Shown piece after piece: positions 1-8,640 of a DNA stretch of 64,000 bases. Every line of letters begins with the position of its first letter. Positions within the stretch are counted from its first letter, which is position 1. The DNA is from Lentzea sp. NEAU-D7 (GTDB lineage Bacteria > Actinomycetota > Actinomycetes > Mycobacteriales > Pseudonocardiaceae), in contig NZ_JAPJDL010000030.1 of NCBI RefSeq assembly GCF_026242055.1, forward strand, positions 55,617-119,616, in the 5' to 3' direction. The position numbers and the translations under genes are program-made. Below the pieces are notes generated by a model. The model was given only the letters and a program-made list of their open reading frames with translations, was not told the origin of the DNA and made no database searches.

Positions 1-836
1 ACGTCCCCAGGAGCCGCGTAGGCGTGTGGTTCAGAGCAGACCGCCGCGAACAGTACTGCCACCATGAGAGCGGTGACGCTAGCGTGTCGCCGACGCCGTT
101 CTGGTACACAACCTGGTCGTGGCCGCCACATGGTCATCGCGCACTTCTCCCCTGGGGAGGGCTTGGCTCGCACTGCTACCACCCCGTAGCCACCAGAACA
201 CCACTAGGTGACCGCATTTGGTTTCCCGTTGGGGACGACTTTGGAGTTGCCGGCGAGCCTGATCGGTCACTGGCCGGTGCAGTCCACATGCGAAGTGCCG
301 GATCAGAACATGCTGTAGCGACGTCTTCCTGCAGGGCTGCCTCTCGATGCCCTCCTGCAGGCGAAACAGGTGCGAAAAGTGCTTTGACCGGGATAAGAAG
401 CCAGCCTGCTGAGATGCCTCGAAACACTCGATCATGACCTGGACGTGATGGTCTTGATCAACCAACTGACAAGCACAGGATGTTGAAGCCGTGTGCACTG
501 CCGCGTGGGCGTGTGCGGTCAGCTGCTTGTGTCATGTGGGCATGACGAACACGGAAAGGCGAGTGTTCCCAATGTGACGGTCGCGGAAGCGTTCGCCAGT
601 GTCCGCACCGGACCGCACGCGAGGGATGCGAGCAGGCCGTGAATGCCCTGCCAACCCTCATGGAAGGGGTCGGACGGCAGGAGATGACAGGATCCCGACC
701 TGCCGCCTCCGCTCTCCGGCGCGGAGCAATGCCAGCGGGAAGTTGGTTGACCAGCATGGTCGAACAGGTCCCTGTGGCTCGAACTCGCACAACGTGTAGG
801 CCGCGACCTTGTGGGCGCGTCGCGCAGGACCGCTTA
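1..836. other. No supported gene
   Basis: Several overlapping open frames exist on both strands, but none has a ribosome binding site followed by a protein with recognisable composition. They are rich in Arg/Pro/Ser, as expected for wrong-frame reading of GC-rich DNA. I see no RNA gene or clear repeat. It may be decayed DNA downstream of the leftward gene at 837-2132. Confidence 0.5.
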
Positions 837-2132
837 TCACCACGGACCGCGAATGTGGAGCACGCCGAGTTTCGAATCCGCCGAGATCTTTTCCTGGTAC
901 AGCGGTAGAACATATTGCTCAAAACCCATTCCGGGCGCCAAGAAGTATGTCTTCAGTCTGGCGATCTGCTCACACACTGGAGTGATCAAGGTGTGTAGAT
1001 CAGGCTTTTCTGCGGGCTTTTCGAGGGGGTGAAAAATCTCGTTCACCACTGTGAGCAGTGCGTAGAAGTTTGATAGGTCGCCAGTCGTGGTGATGTAGTT
1101 GTTGAAATCCTCGAAATACAGGGATGATTGCTCAAGGTGGGCGCTGATTGCCGCTACTGCTTTGTCTGTCAATTTTTGGTCGGCGTCGTTTCCTCGGAGT
1201 AGCAGGCATGCCTCCTCGAACTGTGAGAAAGCATCGGAGAAGACCAGGAGGAAAAGGTCGTACGTTGCGCGTCCTACCTCTGGTGCGACCATGAGCCAGT
1301 TCAGGAAGTGCTCACTCCAAGCGCCGTTGTAGCAGTCGACGATGGAGGTTGGAACCTGCAGCTCCGGTCGGGGAGCAGATCCATGAGGTTCCGCGAGAAA
1401 CACGCCCTCGTATGCGTACTTCGCCTGGGTGGGCAGGAGGTCGTAGGAGTGGTCTTCCTGCGCTTCGGATGTCCTGATCGCAAGCTGTTTGTGGTAGAAG
1501 GCGAGGACGTCCTCACTGTCCGAAACCACGAGTGCGAGCGTGGCCGGATCCAGGGAGGTCAATTGTGCCCACGCTTCAACGGTTCGGTTGAGCCTGATCA
1601 GCTTGAGGATGTTCTTTATGATCTCCTGTGATCTGTTGTCTGTGAATTTCTTGGTCATGGCGGGCTTGAACTTTGGCCATAGATGGCCGACTAGCTCCCT
1701 GAGCGGATTTATGCGACAGTTAGTTGCTACGACGTAGTTCTCGGGAACAACTCCGAGAAGTCCGGTGCAGGTGTGTCGGCCGGCCTTTTTGCAGGCTTTC
1801 GGTTCGTGACAGAAGCGAATTCCGTTAGGCAGCTGGTCGTCGTAGCCGACAAAGTACAGTTTGAAGCCCTTTGGCTGGCCCCACTCGGCCACTCTTTCGA
1901 GCAGGATCTTGCTGATCTCCTTGTCCTTGACGAGCCTGCAGTCTGTTACGAACCTGCCGCTCACCTGATCTACTTCGAGTTCTGAGCTGTCCCCTGAGTC
2001 GAGAGCTTTGACCTCGCTCGATGCAGCCCCGTACTCACCGTCTTTTGCGAGGAAGCTGAGCACTCGGTCCGGAGGCACCCAGACGCTGCTCAACGGAATA
2101 TCGATGCCGTGCGCAAGGATCATCGCCTTCAT
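837..2132 (-). CDS. HG-domain protein D: N-terminal AHG/Cys-His domain with helical C-terminal region
   Basis: 431 aa, ATG start, preceded on its strand by an AGGAG-like site. Function not recognised. The N-terminus (MKAMILAHG, then a VPPD element) and a downstream Cys/His stretch (CHEPKAC...GRHTCTGLL) parallel the starts of the proteins at 23735-25000 and 30073-31701. Those begin with LILSGHG or VYLVGHG, have a similar VP/LP element, and (in the latter) HRCGGLF. I call this shared region the HG domain; from memory it resembles proteins labelled 'putative adhesin Stv domain', unverified. Residues from about 160 on are mostly helical, hydrophobic/acidic and Cys-poor, with no motif I know. There is no signal peptide or membrane helix, so it is probably cytoplasmic. 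It is divergent from the genes at 2439-3746 and may be expressed with them. Confidence 0.72.
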   Translation of the reverse strand: MKAMILAHGIDIPLSSVWVPPDRVLSFLAKDGEYGAASSEVKALDSGDSSELEVDQVSGRFVTDCRLVKDKEISKILLERVAEWGQPKGFKLYFVGYDDQLPNGIRFCHEPKACKKAGRHTCTGLLGVVPENYVVATNCRINPLRELVGHLWPKFKPAMTKKFTDNRSQEIIKNILKLIRLNRTVEAWAQLTSLDPATLALVVSDSEDVLAFYHKQLAIRTSEAQEDHSYDLLPTQAKYAYEGVFLAEPHGSAPRPELQVPTSIVDCYNGAWSEHFLNWLMVAPEVGRATYDLFLLVFSDAFSQFEEACLLLRGNDADQKLTDKAVAAISAHLEQSSLYFEDFNNYITTTGDLSNFYALLTVVNEIFHPLEKPAEKPDLHTLITPVCEQIARLKTYFLAPGMGFEQYVLPLYQEKISADSKLGVLHIRGPW

Positions 2133-2438
2133 GGCACTATCACTCCTAGAGGGCGTGAAGCGTTTAGGGGACGGATCGTCTCAGATTTTCACTTGCTCTT
2201 GTAGCCGGTTCATGGCGCAAAATCGATGCCTCAAAGCGCAGGCCGAAGATGCTGCGGTCGCGTCGACTGGAACAGTGTCGGTTGGCTGCCCTGAAGTCGC
2301 AAAACTTTGTGAACCGGGGCGGAAGCGATAAACGCATTCTGCGCTGCGCGAAGGACTGCTCGATCGTGCGATAGGTCGAGCTGGGCTGGGCTTATCGTCG
2401 TGCCCTGTGCTGGAGACTGCGTTCGGAAGGAGTTTGAG
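2133..2438. promoter_or_regulatory. Divergent intergenic region
   Basis: About 300 bases separate the start of the leftward HG-domain gene and the rightward gene at 2439, so promoters for both are expected here. I could not pick out convincing -35/-10 pairs. The ribosome binding site for the rightward gene (GGAAGGAG) lies at about 2425-2432. Confidence 0.35.
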
Positions 2439-3179
2439 ATGGACCCAGAAGTCATGGCTGTTATTGACATCGCTAAAGTTCCTCCTGGTTGGGACGAATA
2501 CTGGGTTGCTCTTCTTGCTGAATCTCAACGCGATGCTGGTGACGACTGGAATTATTTCGAGCAGCGGGTTCTCGCGAATTCTCCATCCGACCTGCAGGAG
2601 GTGGCGGAACTTTTTCTGAGGTATGTTCAGGAAAACGGTAAGATGGGGATGGTTGACAGGTACGTCAGCCATTTGTCTGTTTCTTCTGGAGCGGATCACG
2701 CGGCCGCTGGTGGCGTCGGGGACGAATCTACTGAGGCTGGTGAAGAATCTGACGTTCACGGACTGCAGGCGGCTGTCGTGCAACAGTTCGGCCGAGAATG
2801 GGTGAACTGGGATGGGTCAGAAGAGGGGTGGGGCGAATTTCGTGACTGGACCTACGCGGCAGCGAACAGTCAGAGTACGGAATTGTATGCCGCCGCTTAC
2901 GGCCTGTTGAACGGGTTGGATGCTCGTCCTGTCGATGAGCGTAGGTCCGCGCTCATCGGGCTCGGTTTCACGATTCATGAGTCCGCAAAGGAACGGCACT
3001 CTCTATCCGATATCCAGGCTTTTCTCGTGCAGTCCATGGGCTCTTCCGAAAAGGCAGAACTTATATCCTCGGCGCTCGTGGAGTCCTTGGGAGAAGTAGA
3101 CGGTGCCGATGAGCTTTCGTTGGAGGATTTGGTGGAGATCTGCAAAGAGGTCGAAGAAGAGATGGTAAGCGAAGCTTAG
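2439..3179 (+). CDS. Acidic hypothetical protein
   Basis: 246 aa from the ATG at 2439, chosen over an in-frame upstream start because GGAAGGAG sits 7 bases before it. The protein is strongly acidic (C-terminus DELSLEDLVEICKEVEEE), rich in Trp/Glu/Asp, and has two parts joined by a Gly/Asp/Ser-rich linker near residues 85-105. The N-terminal part contains VPPGWDEYW; the C-terminal part is helical. No catalytic motif or secretion signal is visible. It is followed closely by a basic protein at 3209, so the two could be an acidic/basic partner pair. I do not recognise the family. Codon use is less GC-biased than in the metabolic genes, which suits an acquired accessory gene. Confidence 0.65.
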   Translation: MDPEVMAVIDIAKVPPGWDEYWVALLAESQRDAGDDWNYFEQRVLANSPSDLQEVAELFLRYVQENGKMGMVDRYVSHLSVSSGADHAAAGGVGDESTEAGEESDVHGLQAAVVQQFGREWVNWDGSEEGWGEFRDWTYAAANSQSTELYAAAYGLLNGLDARPVDERRSALIGLGFTIHESAKERHSLSDIQAFLVQSMGSSEKAELISSALVESLGEVDGADELSLEDLVEICKEVEEEMVSEA

Positions 3180-3208
3180 TGTTTTGACGTGTCCAGGGAG
3201 GGTTGGCA

Positions 3209-3637
3209 ATGCCACCGAAGAAGAGGATGACCAAGGCGCGCCAGGAGGCGAAGGAAAGGACATTCAAAAAAGCATCTGAAAAGGATCGGAAGCTCCGAGG
3301 ATTTTATAAGCCGATTGAACTGGGTGCAAAAGGTGTAGTGAAGATCGATGGAGTTAATGTCGACTTCGGACAGTCGATGCCTACCTGGGACATGGAGGGC
3401 GAAAGGTGGCACCTGAATGTTAGATATGGCAATAAGGACTTCTACCACGTGACCAGCGAGGGGACTAAGAAAATGAGATACTGGTTCAAGTCCGAAGGCG
3501 GCAGGCTTGTTGGTGGATTGCCTGCATCTAATTATCGGAGCAGTGTCGGGGGTACGCATCACATGTTTGGCGATCTTCCTGATAAAGTAAAATTATTTGT
3601 TGAAAGAAACTGGAGTGAGCTCCTGGGTGGTGTCTAA
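3209..3637 (+). CDS. Small basic hypothetical protein
   Basis: 142 aa. The ATG at 3209 follows AGGGAGG at about 3194-3201, so it is preferred to the in-frame TTG at 3203. The first 30 residues are very Lys/Arg-rich (PPKKRMTKARQEAKER). The rest has aromatic beta-like segments (RWHLNVRYGNKDFYHVTSEG, MRYWFKSEGG) and a Gly-Gly C-terminus. It starts 29 bases after the acidic protein's stop, so the two are likely one transcript. A nucleic-acid-binding or small toxin-like role is possible but not shown by any motif. Family not recognised. Confidence 0.6.
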   Translation: MPPKKRMTKARQEAKERTFKKASEKDRKLRGFYKPIELGAKGVVKIDGVNVDFGQSMPTWDMEGERWHLNVRYGNKDFYHVTSEGTKKMRYWFKSEGGRLVGGLPASNYRSSVGGTHHMFGDLPDKVKLFVERNWSELLGGV

Positions 3638-3746
3638 TGATAGTGTGCCGAGTGAGGATTTCGCTGACTTGGTGAATGTACTTCCAGGCGACGCAGCGCC
3701 TGTCTTGAGTGTTGTAGGTCGCAGGATTCATGGGAAACTTCTGTGA
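3630..3746 (+). CDS. Possible short ORF coupled to the preceding gene
   Basis: A 38-codon frame starts with GTG at 3630, overlapping the end of the gene at 3209-3637 by 8 bases, and ends at TGA 3744-3746. The product (starts VSNDSVPSEDFADLVNVL) is acidic, amphipathic and free of the Arg/Pro bias of spurious frames. The overlap suggests translational coupling. No function can be given. Confidence 0.3.
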   Translation: MSNDSVPSEDFADLVNVLPGDAAPVLSVVGRRIHGKLL

Positions 3747-5185
3747 TGGCGATGGTAAACGCGGGCTGTTCAATTTATGCTTCCGCTGTCGTGAACAGTG
3801 GGAGTTGAATCTATGGTTCTACCCTGAAGAATATTTAACGTGTTGTTTTGGCATTTTCTGGTACTGATGTCAGCTTGTTCAGCGAGGCGTACAAGATGGC
3901 TTAATACGTCTGCGCCGGTCATGGTCTCCATGATGGTCAGGTCACTGTTCCAGTCAACTCCTCAAGGGCTTGCGGAGATTCTGTCGCACGTGTCGGGCAA
4001 GATCGGTGATATCAGTGACGAGCCGATCGCCGCGCTCGCCGGCTGCAGTTGCCAGGTCGACGCGATCCAGGTCGTCATGAAGGACATCGTGGATCGCCTG
4101 GTCGAGTACGCGGAGATGGCCAAGCAGGCGCTCGACGGCCAGGCGCGGCCGGCGCCGGGTAAGCCGACGGGGTGGCGGGACCCAGGCGGTTCAACCAGGA
4201 CTTCAGGCTGTGCCGCGACGGGGTGCACTGGAAAAGTGGATGTCCGTGTCCGGGTTGCCTGGCGGGCGCACGGGAGCCTCGGCCTGGCGATTTCCACTTC
4301 AGCAACGAGCCTGGTGTCGGTATAGGTGGAAGCGGGAGGTGCTCCTGTGGCTCCCGTCTCCGAGCTCGCCAACCTGCTCAGCCTTGCGTGGAAGCTGAGC
4401 GTCCAGATCGACGGCTCGGTTACGATCGTCGACTTCGACTCGTTCGCTGCCACGTGCGGAGCGAGGCTGGCCCTACGCGCTGTCGAGGACAAGATTCTCG
4501 CCGATGCGAACTCCGCGGCGCAGGTGGTTCAGTGCGACTGGGCAGGCGGCGCGACGTTGCGCATGCTGGCGTCGCCGTGTGGCTGACCTTTTCCGTCGAG
4601 GGGGTCGCTGAATTGACTGCGAAGGCGATCATCGCAGTGTCACCCGGTGTCGTGAGCTGCTGCAGCATCGACAGTCAGTTGCCGCTGCTCGCCGCACCGT
4701 ACTTGAGGTGGGCGATCACCCGCGGAGTGCCGAGCGACTTCCTTCCCAGGCGTGGAGCGGTCAAAGTCCGATGGGAGGAAGTGGCGGATCCTGAAAACCA
4801 CCGGGTCGCTGGATCGCAGCCAGATCAAGAAGCAGCTGGAGAAGGGTGGAGCCAGGGTCTCGGCCGAGTTCGGGTACGCGGTCTAGGAGATTTCGGCAGG
4901 AGCGGATGCCGGTGCACTCACCGACGCACTGGCCGCGATCGGCAAGGCCGAGCGCAGGGAGCTCAGATGTCACCTCATCGATGACAAGCTGTTGGTCCAG
5001 GAAGCGCCGCCGGCGAGTGGCGGCATCCACTACCTGCGTTGCTGCTCCAAGTGGCGCCCAGGGAGATCGAGGTCCGGACGCTGTCAGGGCAAGCTCCAGG
5101 ATCGCGTTCGGGCCTATGTCCGGACGGCCAGAGCGGGCAGCCTGCATCAGGTGAAACCTACCAGATTCCGTTGACGGTAGCTGGG
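3747..5185 (+). pseudogene. Decayed coding region, family unknown
   Basis: No intact gene. Short plus-strand stretches look like real protein but change frame: ILSHVSGKIGDISDEPIAAL and VMKDIVDRLVEYAEMAKQAL (about 3980-4130), LANLLSLAWKLSVQIDG and ALRAVEDKILADANSAAQVV (about 4360-4530), and SLDRSQIKKQLEKGGARVSA (about 4808-4870). These are typical helical actinobacterial sequence and suggest one or two genes broken by frameshifts. I cannot name the family. No RBS or terminator stands out. Confidence 0.4.
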
Positions 5186-6556
5186 TCAGAGCAGTTCGGA
5201 GGCCTCGGTGAGCACCTTGCGCAGGATCTGCTCGATCTCGTTGAAGTGGGTCTGGTCGCAGATGAGCGGCGGCGAGAACTGGATCACGGGTTCGGCGCGG
5301 TCGTCGGCGCGGCAGTACAGGCCCGCGTCGAAGAGCGCGGTCGACAGGAATCCTCGTAGGACTCGTTCGGACTCGTCGGGGGTGAAGGTCTCGCGGGTGT
5401 TCTTGTCCCGTACCAGTTCAATGCCGTAGAAGTACCCGGCGCCGCGGACGTCGCCGACGATCGGCAGGTCGCGGAGCTTGTCCAGAGTGGACTTGAAGGC
5501 GTTTTCGTTCGCCAGGACGTGCTCGTAGGTCCCATCTCGTCGCATCAGGTCGAGGTTGGCGAGTGCTACCGCGCAGGAGACGGGGTGGCCTCCGTACGTC
5601 GATCCGTGCAGGAACGTGGTCGTGCCCTTGCGGAACGGTTCCATGAGCCGGTCGCTCGCCAGCACTGCGCCGAGCGGGGCGTACCCGGACGTGAGTCCCT
5701 TGGCGACGGTGATCATGTCGGGTCGGTAGCCGTAGCGGTTCGCGCCGTAGTCGTGACCGAGTCTGCCGAAAGCGCAGATGACCTCGTCCGACACCAGCAG
5801 CACGTCGTGCTCGTCGCAGATCTCCCGTACCCGTTGGAAGTATCCGGGTGGCGGCACGAAGCAGCCGCCGGTGTTCTGGACCGGCTCCAGGAACACCGCG
5901 GCGACCGTGTCGGGACCCTCGAACTCGATGGCCTGGGCGATCTGGTCGGCGGCCCAGCGGCCGTAGGCCTCGTAGTCGTCCTGGTGCACCGGCGCGCGGT
6001 AGAAGTTGGTGTTCGGCACCTTGATCGCGCTCGGGACGAGCGGTTCGAAGTCCTGTTTGGCGGCGGGGATACCGGTGATCGACAGCGCTCCCTGCGACGT
6101 GCCGTGGTAGGCGAGCGAACGGCTGATCACCTTGTGCTTGCGTGGTTTCCCGGTCAGCTTGAAGTACTGCTTGGCGAGCTTCCACGCTGTCTCGACGGAC
6201 TCGCCGCCGCTGACGGTGAAGAACACCCGGTTCAGGTCGCCTGGTGAGGTCTCCGTCATCCGCTCGGCCAGCTCGACAGCGCGGGGATGCGCGTAACCCC
6301 AGAGCGGGAAGTAGGCGAGCTCGGCGGTTTGACGGGCGGCGGCCTCTGCGAGCTCGGTCCGGCCATGGCCGACCTGGACCGCGAACAGTCCGGCGAGGCC
6401 GTCGAGGTACCGCCTGCCCTGCGCATCGAACACGTAGGCGCCCTCGCCTCGCACGATGACGGGCACCGGTGACCGCTCCAGGGAGGAGTGACGAGTGAAG
6501 TGCATCCAGAGGTGGTCTCCCGCCGAGCGGGACAGGGCTGCGGGCGTCAGCATCAT
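5186..6556 (-). CDS. Class III (omega) aminotransferase, probable amine/putrescine:pyruvate type
   Basis: 456 aa, full length for PLP fold type I class III aminotransferases. Visible features are the N-terminal substrate region (YLDGLAGLFAVQVGHG), the PLP phosphate-binding turn (SGGESVETAWKLAKQY), the aromatic/His pair YHGTSQGALS, the Asp of the cofactor motif (LLVSDEVICAFGRLG) and the Schiff-base lysine (DMITVAKGLTSGYAPLG). It should move an amino group from a diamine or omega-amino acid to pyruvate or similar, in the cytoplasm. It lies 79 bases downstream of the Lrp/AsnC gene on the same strand, and the permease and aldehyde dehydrogenase lie on the other side. This resembles the polyamine-catabolic aminotransferase loci of Streptomyces (from memory). 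The amine substrate is inferred from context; a beta-alanine:pyruvate enzyme is the main alternative. Confidence 0.88.
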   Translation of the reverse strand: MMLTPAALSRSAGDHLWMHFTRHSSLERSPVPVIVRGEGAYVFDAQGRRYLDGLAGLFAVQVGHGRTELAEAAARQTAELAYFPLWGYAHPRAVELAERMTETSPGDLNRVFFTVSGGESVETAWKLAKQYFKLTGKPRKHKVISRSLAYHGTSQGALSITGIPAAKQDFEPLVPSAIKVPNTNFYRAPVHQDDYEAYGRWAADQIAQAIEFEGPDTVAAVFLEPVQNTGGCFVPPPGYFQRVREICDEHDVLLVSDEVICAFGRLGHDYGANRYGYRPDMITVAKGLTSGYAPLGAVLASDRLMEPFRKGTTTFLHGSTYGGHPVSCAVALANLDLMRRDGTYEHVLANENAFKSTLDKLRDLPIVGDVRGAGYFYGIELVRDKNTRETFTPDESERVLRGFLSTALFDAGLYCRADDRAEPVIQFSPPLICDQTHFNEIEQILRKVLTEASELL

Positions 6557-6635
6557 GCCTCAGTTATCGCACAAATCCAGGGTGATCGCAACGGAATTCG
6601 CCGTGGCTGATGCCTCGTTCAACTGATATCGTTGC

Positions 6636-7139
6636 TCAGCGGGTGCCCCATTGGTACGACTGCTTGCGCAGCTTGAGGTAGACCGAGGTCTCCACGTGGC
6701 GAACGCCGGGGATCGTCCTGATCCGGGACGAGATGAGCTCCAGCAGGCCCGCGTCGTCCTCGCAGATCGCTTCGCAGAGGATGTCGAAACGACCTGCGCA
6801 GACGACCACGTAGTTGATCTCGATCATCTCGGCCAGTGCGTCCGCCACCGGGTCGAGCGGGCCTTCGACGTTGATCGCGACCATCGCCTGGCGGAACAAG
6901 CCAACCTGCATTGGGTCGGTCACGGCGACGATCTGGATGACGCCGGCGTCGGAGAGACGCTGAATCCGTTGGCGCACCGCGGCTTCCGACAGTCCGACCG
7001 CTTTGCCGATGGCCGAGTACGGCCGCCGCCCGTCCTGTTGCAGCTGCTCGATGATCTTCTTGGCTGCGTCGTCGAGTGGTGCATGCACCTGAGGGCTCGG
7101 GTTGCTCGGTTTCACCCACGCATTATCGCCGCTGTTCAC
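6636..7139 (-). CDS. Lrp/AsnC family transcriptional regulator
   Basis: 167 aa. The N-terminal half (residues about 20-75) is an Lrp-type winged HTH (LDDAAKKIIEQLQQDGRRPY, SAIGKAVGLSEAAVRQRIQR). The C-terminal half is a RAM ligand-binding/oligomerisation domain (MVAINVEG..., VVVCAGRFDILCEAICEDD, GVRHVETSVYLKL). It lies between the aminotransferase (same strand, downstream) and the divergent APC permease, so it probably senses an amine or amino acid and controls both arms of the cluster. The 138-base gap to the permease start is where its operators should lie. Confidence 0.93.
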   Translation of the reverse strand: MNSGDNAWVKPSNPSPQVHAPLDDAAKKIIEQLQQDGRRPYSAIGKAVGLSEAAVRQRIQRLSDAGVIQIVAVTDPMQVGLFRQAMVAINVEGPLDPVADALAEMIEINYVVVCAGRFDILCEAICEDDAGLLELISSRIRTIPGVRHVETSVYLKLRKQSYQWGTR

Positions 7140-7219
7140 GCCGTCGCGAAGTCGGACACGGATTGCGAAATACTGCTTGTCTAGCGGCGTGCTACCGCTA
7201 TATTCGTTGGTTGATCATG

Positions 7220-7249
7220 TTGACACAACGATATCCGTATTGGTTTAGT
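7220..7249 (+). promoter_or_regulatory. Candidate promoter for the permease-dehydrogenase transcript
   Basis: TTGACA at 7220-7225 is followed 17-18 bases later by TTTAGT at about 7244-7249, about 30 bases before the permease start codon. The -35 matches the vegetative consensus; the -10 is weak. The neighbouring TTGATCATGTTGAC is partly palindromic (TGATCA core) and could be part of an Lrp-type operator. This comes from sequence inspection only. Confidence 0.35.
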
Positions 7250-7277
7250 GCCTCGCATCACGTTTAAGGAGGCGCTG

Positions 7278-8627
7278 ATGTCCGAAGTCGCGATACCGCC
7301 CGCGGTGCTTCCCAGATCGATCGGCGTTGTCGGAGGCACGCTGCTCACGCTGAGCTGTCTGACCCCGGCCTCGTCGTTGTTCGTCGTGGTGCCGTCTCTG
7401 CTCAGCCACACGGGAACGGGGACGTTGCTCGTCATCGTCGTGGCCGCGGTTCTCTGCGCCGGCGTTGCGCTGTGCTACGCCGAGCTCGCGGCGCTCGTGC
7501 CGAGCGCCGGCGGTGAGTACGCCATGGCAGCGGTGCTGGCCGGAAGGTTCGCAGGGTGGCTGATGTTCGTGTTGTCGCTGGTGAGCGTCATGGTCATCCC
7601 GCCGATCATCGCGCTGGGCACCGCCGGCTACCTGGCCGCCGTCGTCGACGCGAGTCCGCAGGCCACGGGCGCGACGGTGATGGTCGTGGCCACCCTGACC
7701 GGTCTGCTCAACCTGCGCGCCAATGCCTGGATCACCGGGGTGTTCCTGGCCCTGGAGGTCGTGACCGTCGCGGTCGTGTCCTTCCTGGGCCTCGTTCACG
7801 TCGAACGTCCGTTATCCGTCCTCGTCGACCTGGAGGTCGGTCGAGCGGGCGCCGGAGTGGACGCCCTGGCGATCATCACGGCGCTTGGAGGAGCGTTGTT
7901 CGTGCTGCAGGGTTTCACCTCGGCCGTCTACCTCTCGGAGGAGATGCGCGACCCGAGGCGCACGGTCGTAAGGACCGTGATGTGGACGCTTGCGATCGGC
8001 GCCGGTCTCATCATGGCGCCAGTGCTCGCGATCATCCTGGGCGCGCCGGACATCGTGACGCTGAGCGGTGGCGACGTCGCGGGGATGACCGCAGGCTGGA
8101 GCAACAGCTGTATAGCGACGTTCGTGAGCTTGAGCATCGCCCTGGCGATCGCCAACGCGGTGATCGTGATAGTCATCCAGAACTCGCGGGTGCTGTTCGC
8201 CTCTGCCAGGGACCGGGCCTGGCCAGGGGTCGTGAGCAGGGCACTGGGTACGGTCAGCGGCCGGTTCGGCTCCCCCTGGGTCGCGACCCTGGCGGTGGGA
8301 CTGGGCGGTGCCGCGTTGACGTTCGCGCCAGTCGAGACGTTGACCGGTGTGACGAGTGTCGTGGTCACCGCCACGTACCTAGGCGTCGCGGTCACCGCGC
8401 TGGTCGCCCGGCGGAGCCTGTTCACGGGGGCGCTCGCCTGGCGGATGCGGGGATGGCCCGTGCTCCCCGCCTTGATCAGTCTCGCGCTCGCGTGCGTCCT
8501 GGCCCAGCAGCGCGCCGCAGATCTGGTGATCGTTCTCGTGACCCTCATCCTGGCGAGCGGGTACTGGGTCACCTACCTCCGCCGCCGGCCCGCCGACCGG
8601 TGGATCGTCACAGTTGTTCCCGATTAG
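7278..8627 (+). CDS. APC superfamily amino acid/polyamine permease
   Basis: 449 aa, starting at the ATG at 7278 because TAAGGAGG lies 6-12 bases upstream. It is almost wholly hydrophobic with about 12 membrane helices. The first helix carries the APC glycine motif (IGVVGGTLLTLSCLTPASSL), and helix 2-3 contains ELAALVPSAGGEYA, a recognisable APC signature. It should import an amine or amino acid across the cytoplasmic membrane. The next gene starts 13 bases after its stop, so it is co-transcribed with the aldehyde dehydrogenase, and both are divergent from the Lrp/AsnC gene. A putrescine or related substrate is inferred from the pathway. Confidence 0.9.
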   Translation: MSEVAIPPAVLPRSIGVVGGTLLTLSCLTPASSLFVVVPSLLSHTGTGTLLVIVVAAVLCAGVALCYAELAALVPSAGGEYAMAAVLAGRFAGWLMFVLSLVSVMVIPPIIALGTAGYLAAVVDASPQATGATVMVVATLTGLLNLRANAWITGVFLALEVVTVAVVSFLGLVHVERPLSVLVDLEVGRAGAGVDALAIITALGGALFVLQGFTSAVYLSEEMRDPRRTVVRTVMWTLAIGAGLIMAPVLAIILGAPDIVTLSGGDVAGMTAGWSNSCIATFVSLSIALAIANAVIVIVIQNSRVLFASARDRAWPGVVSRALGTVSGRFGSPWVATLAVGLGGAALTFAPVETLTGVTSVVVTATYLGVAVTALVARRSLFTGALAWRMRGWPVLPALISLALACVLAQQRAADLVIVLVTLILASGYWVTYLRRRPADRWIVTVVPD

Positions 8628-8640
8628 ACGGAGAGTTTCC

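Noticed and set aside
458..922. 154-codon minus-strand frame near the left end
   Set aside because: Arg/Ser/Cys-rich composition, no RBS, overlaps the true end of the gene at 837.
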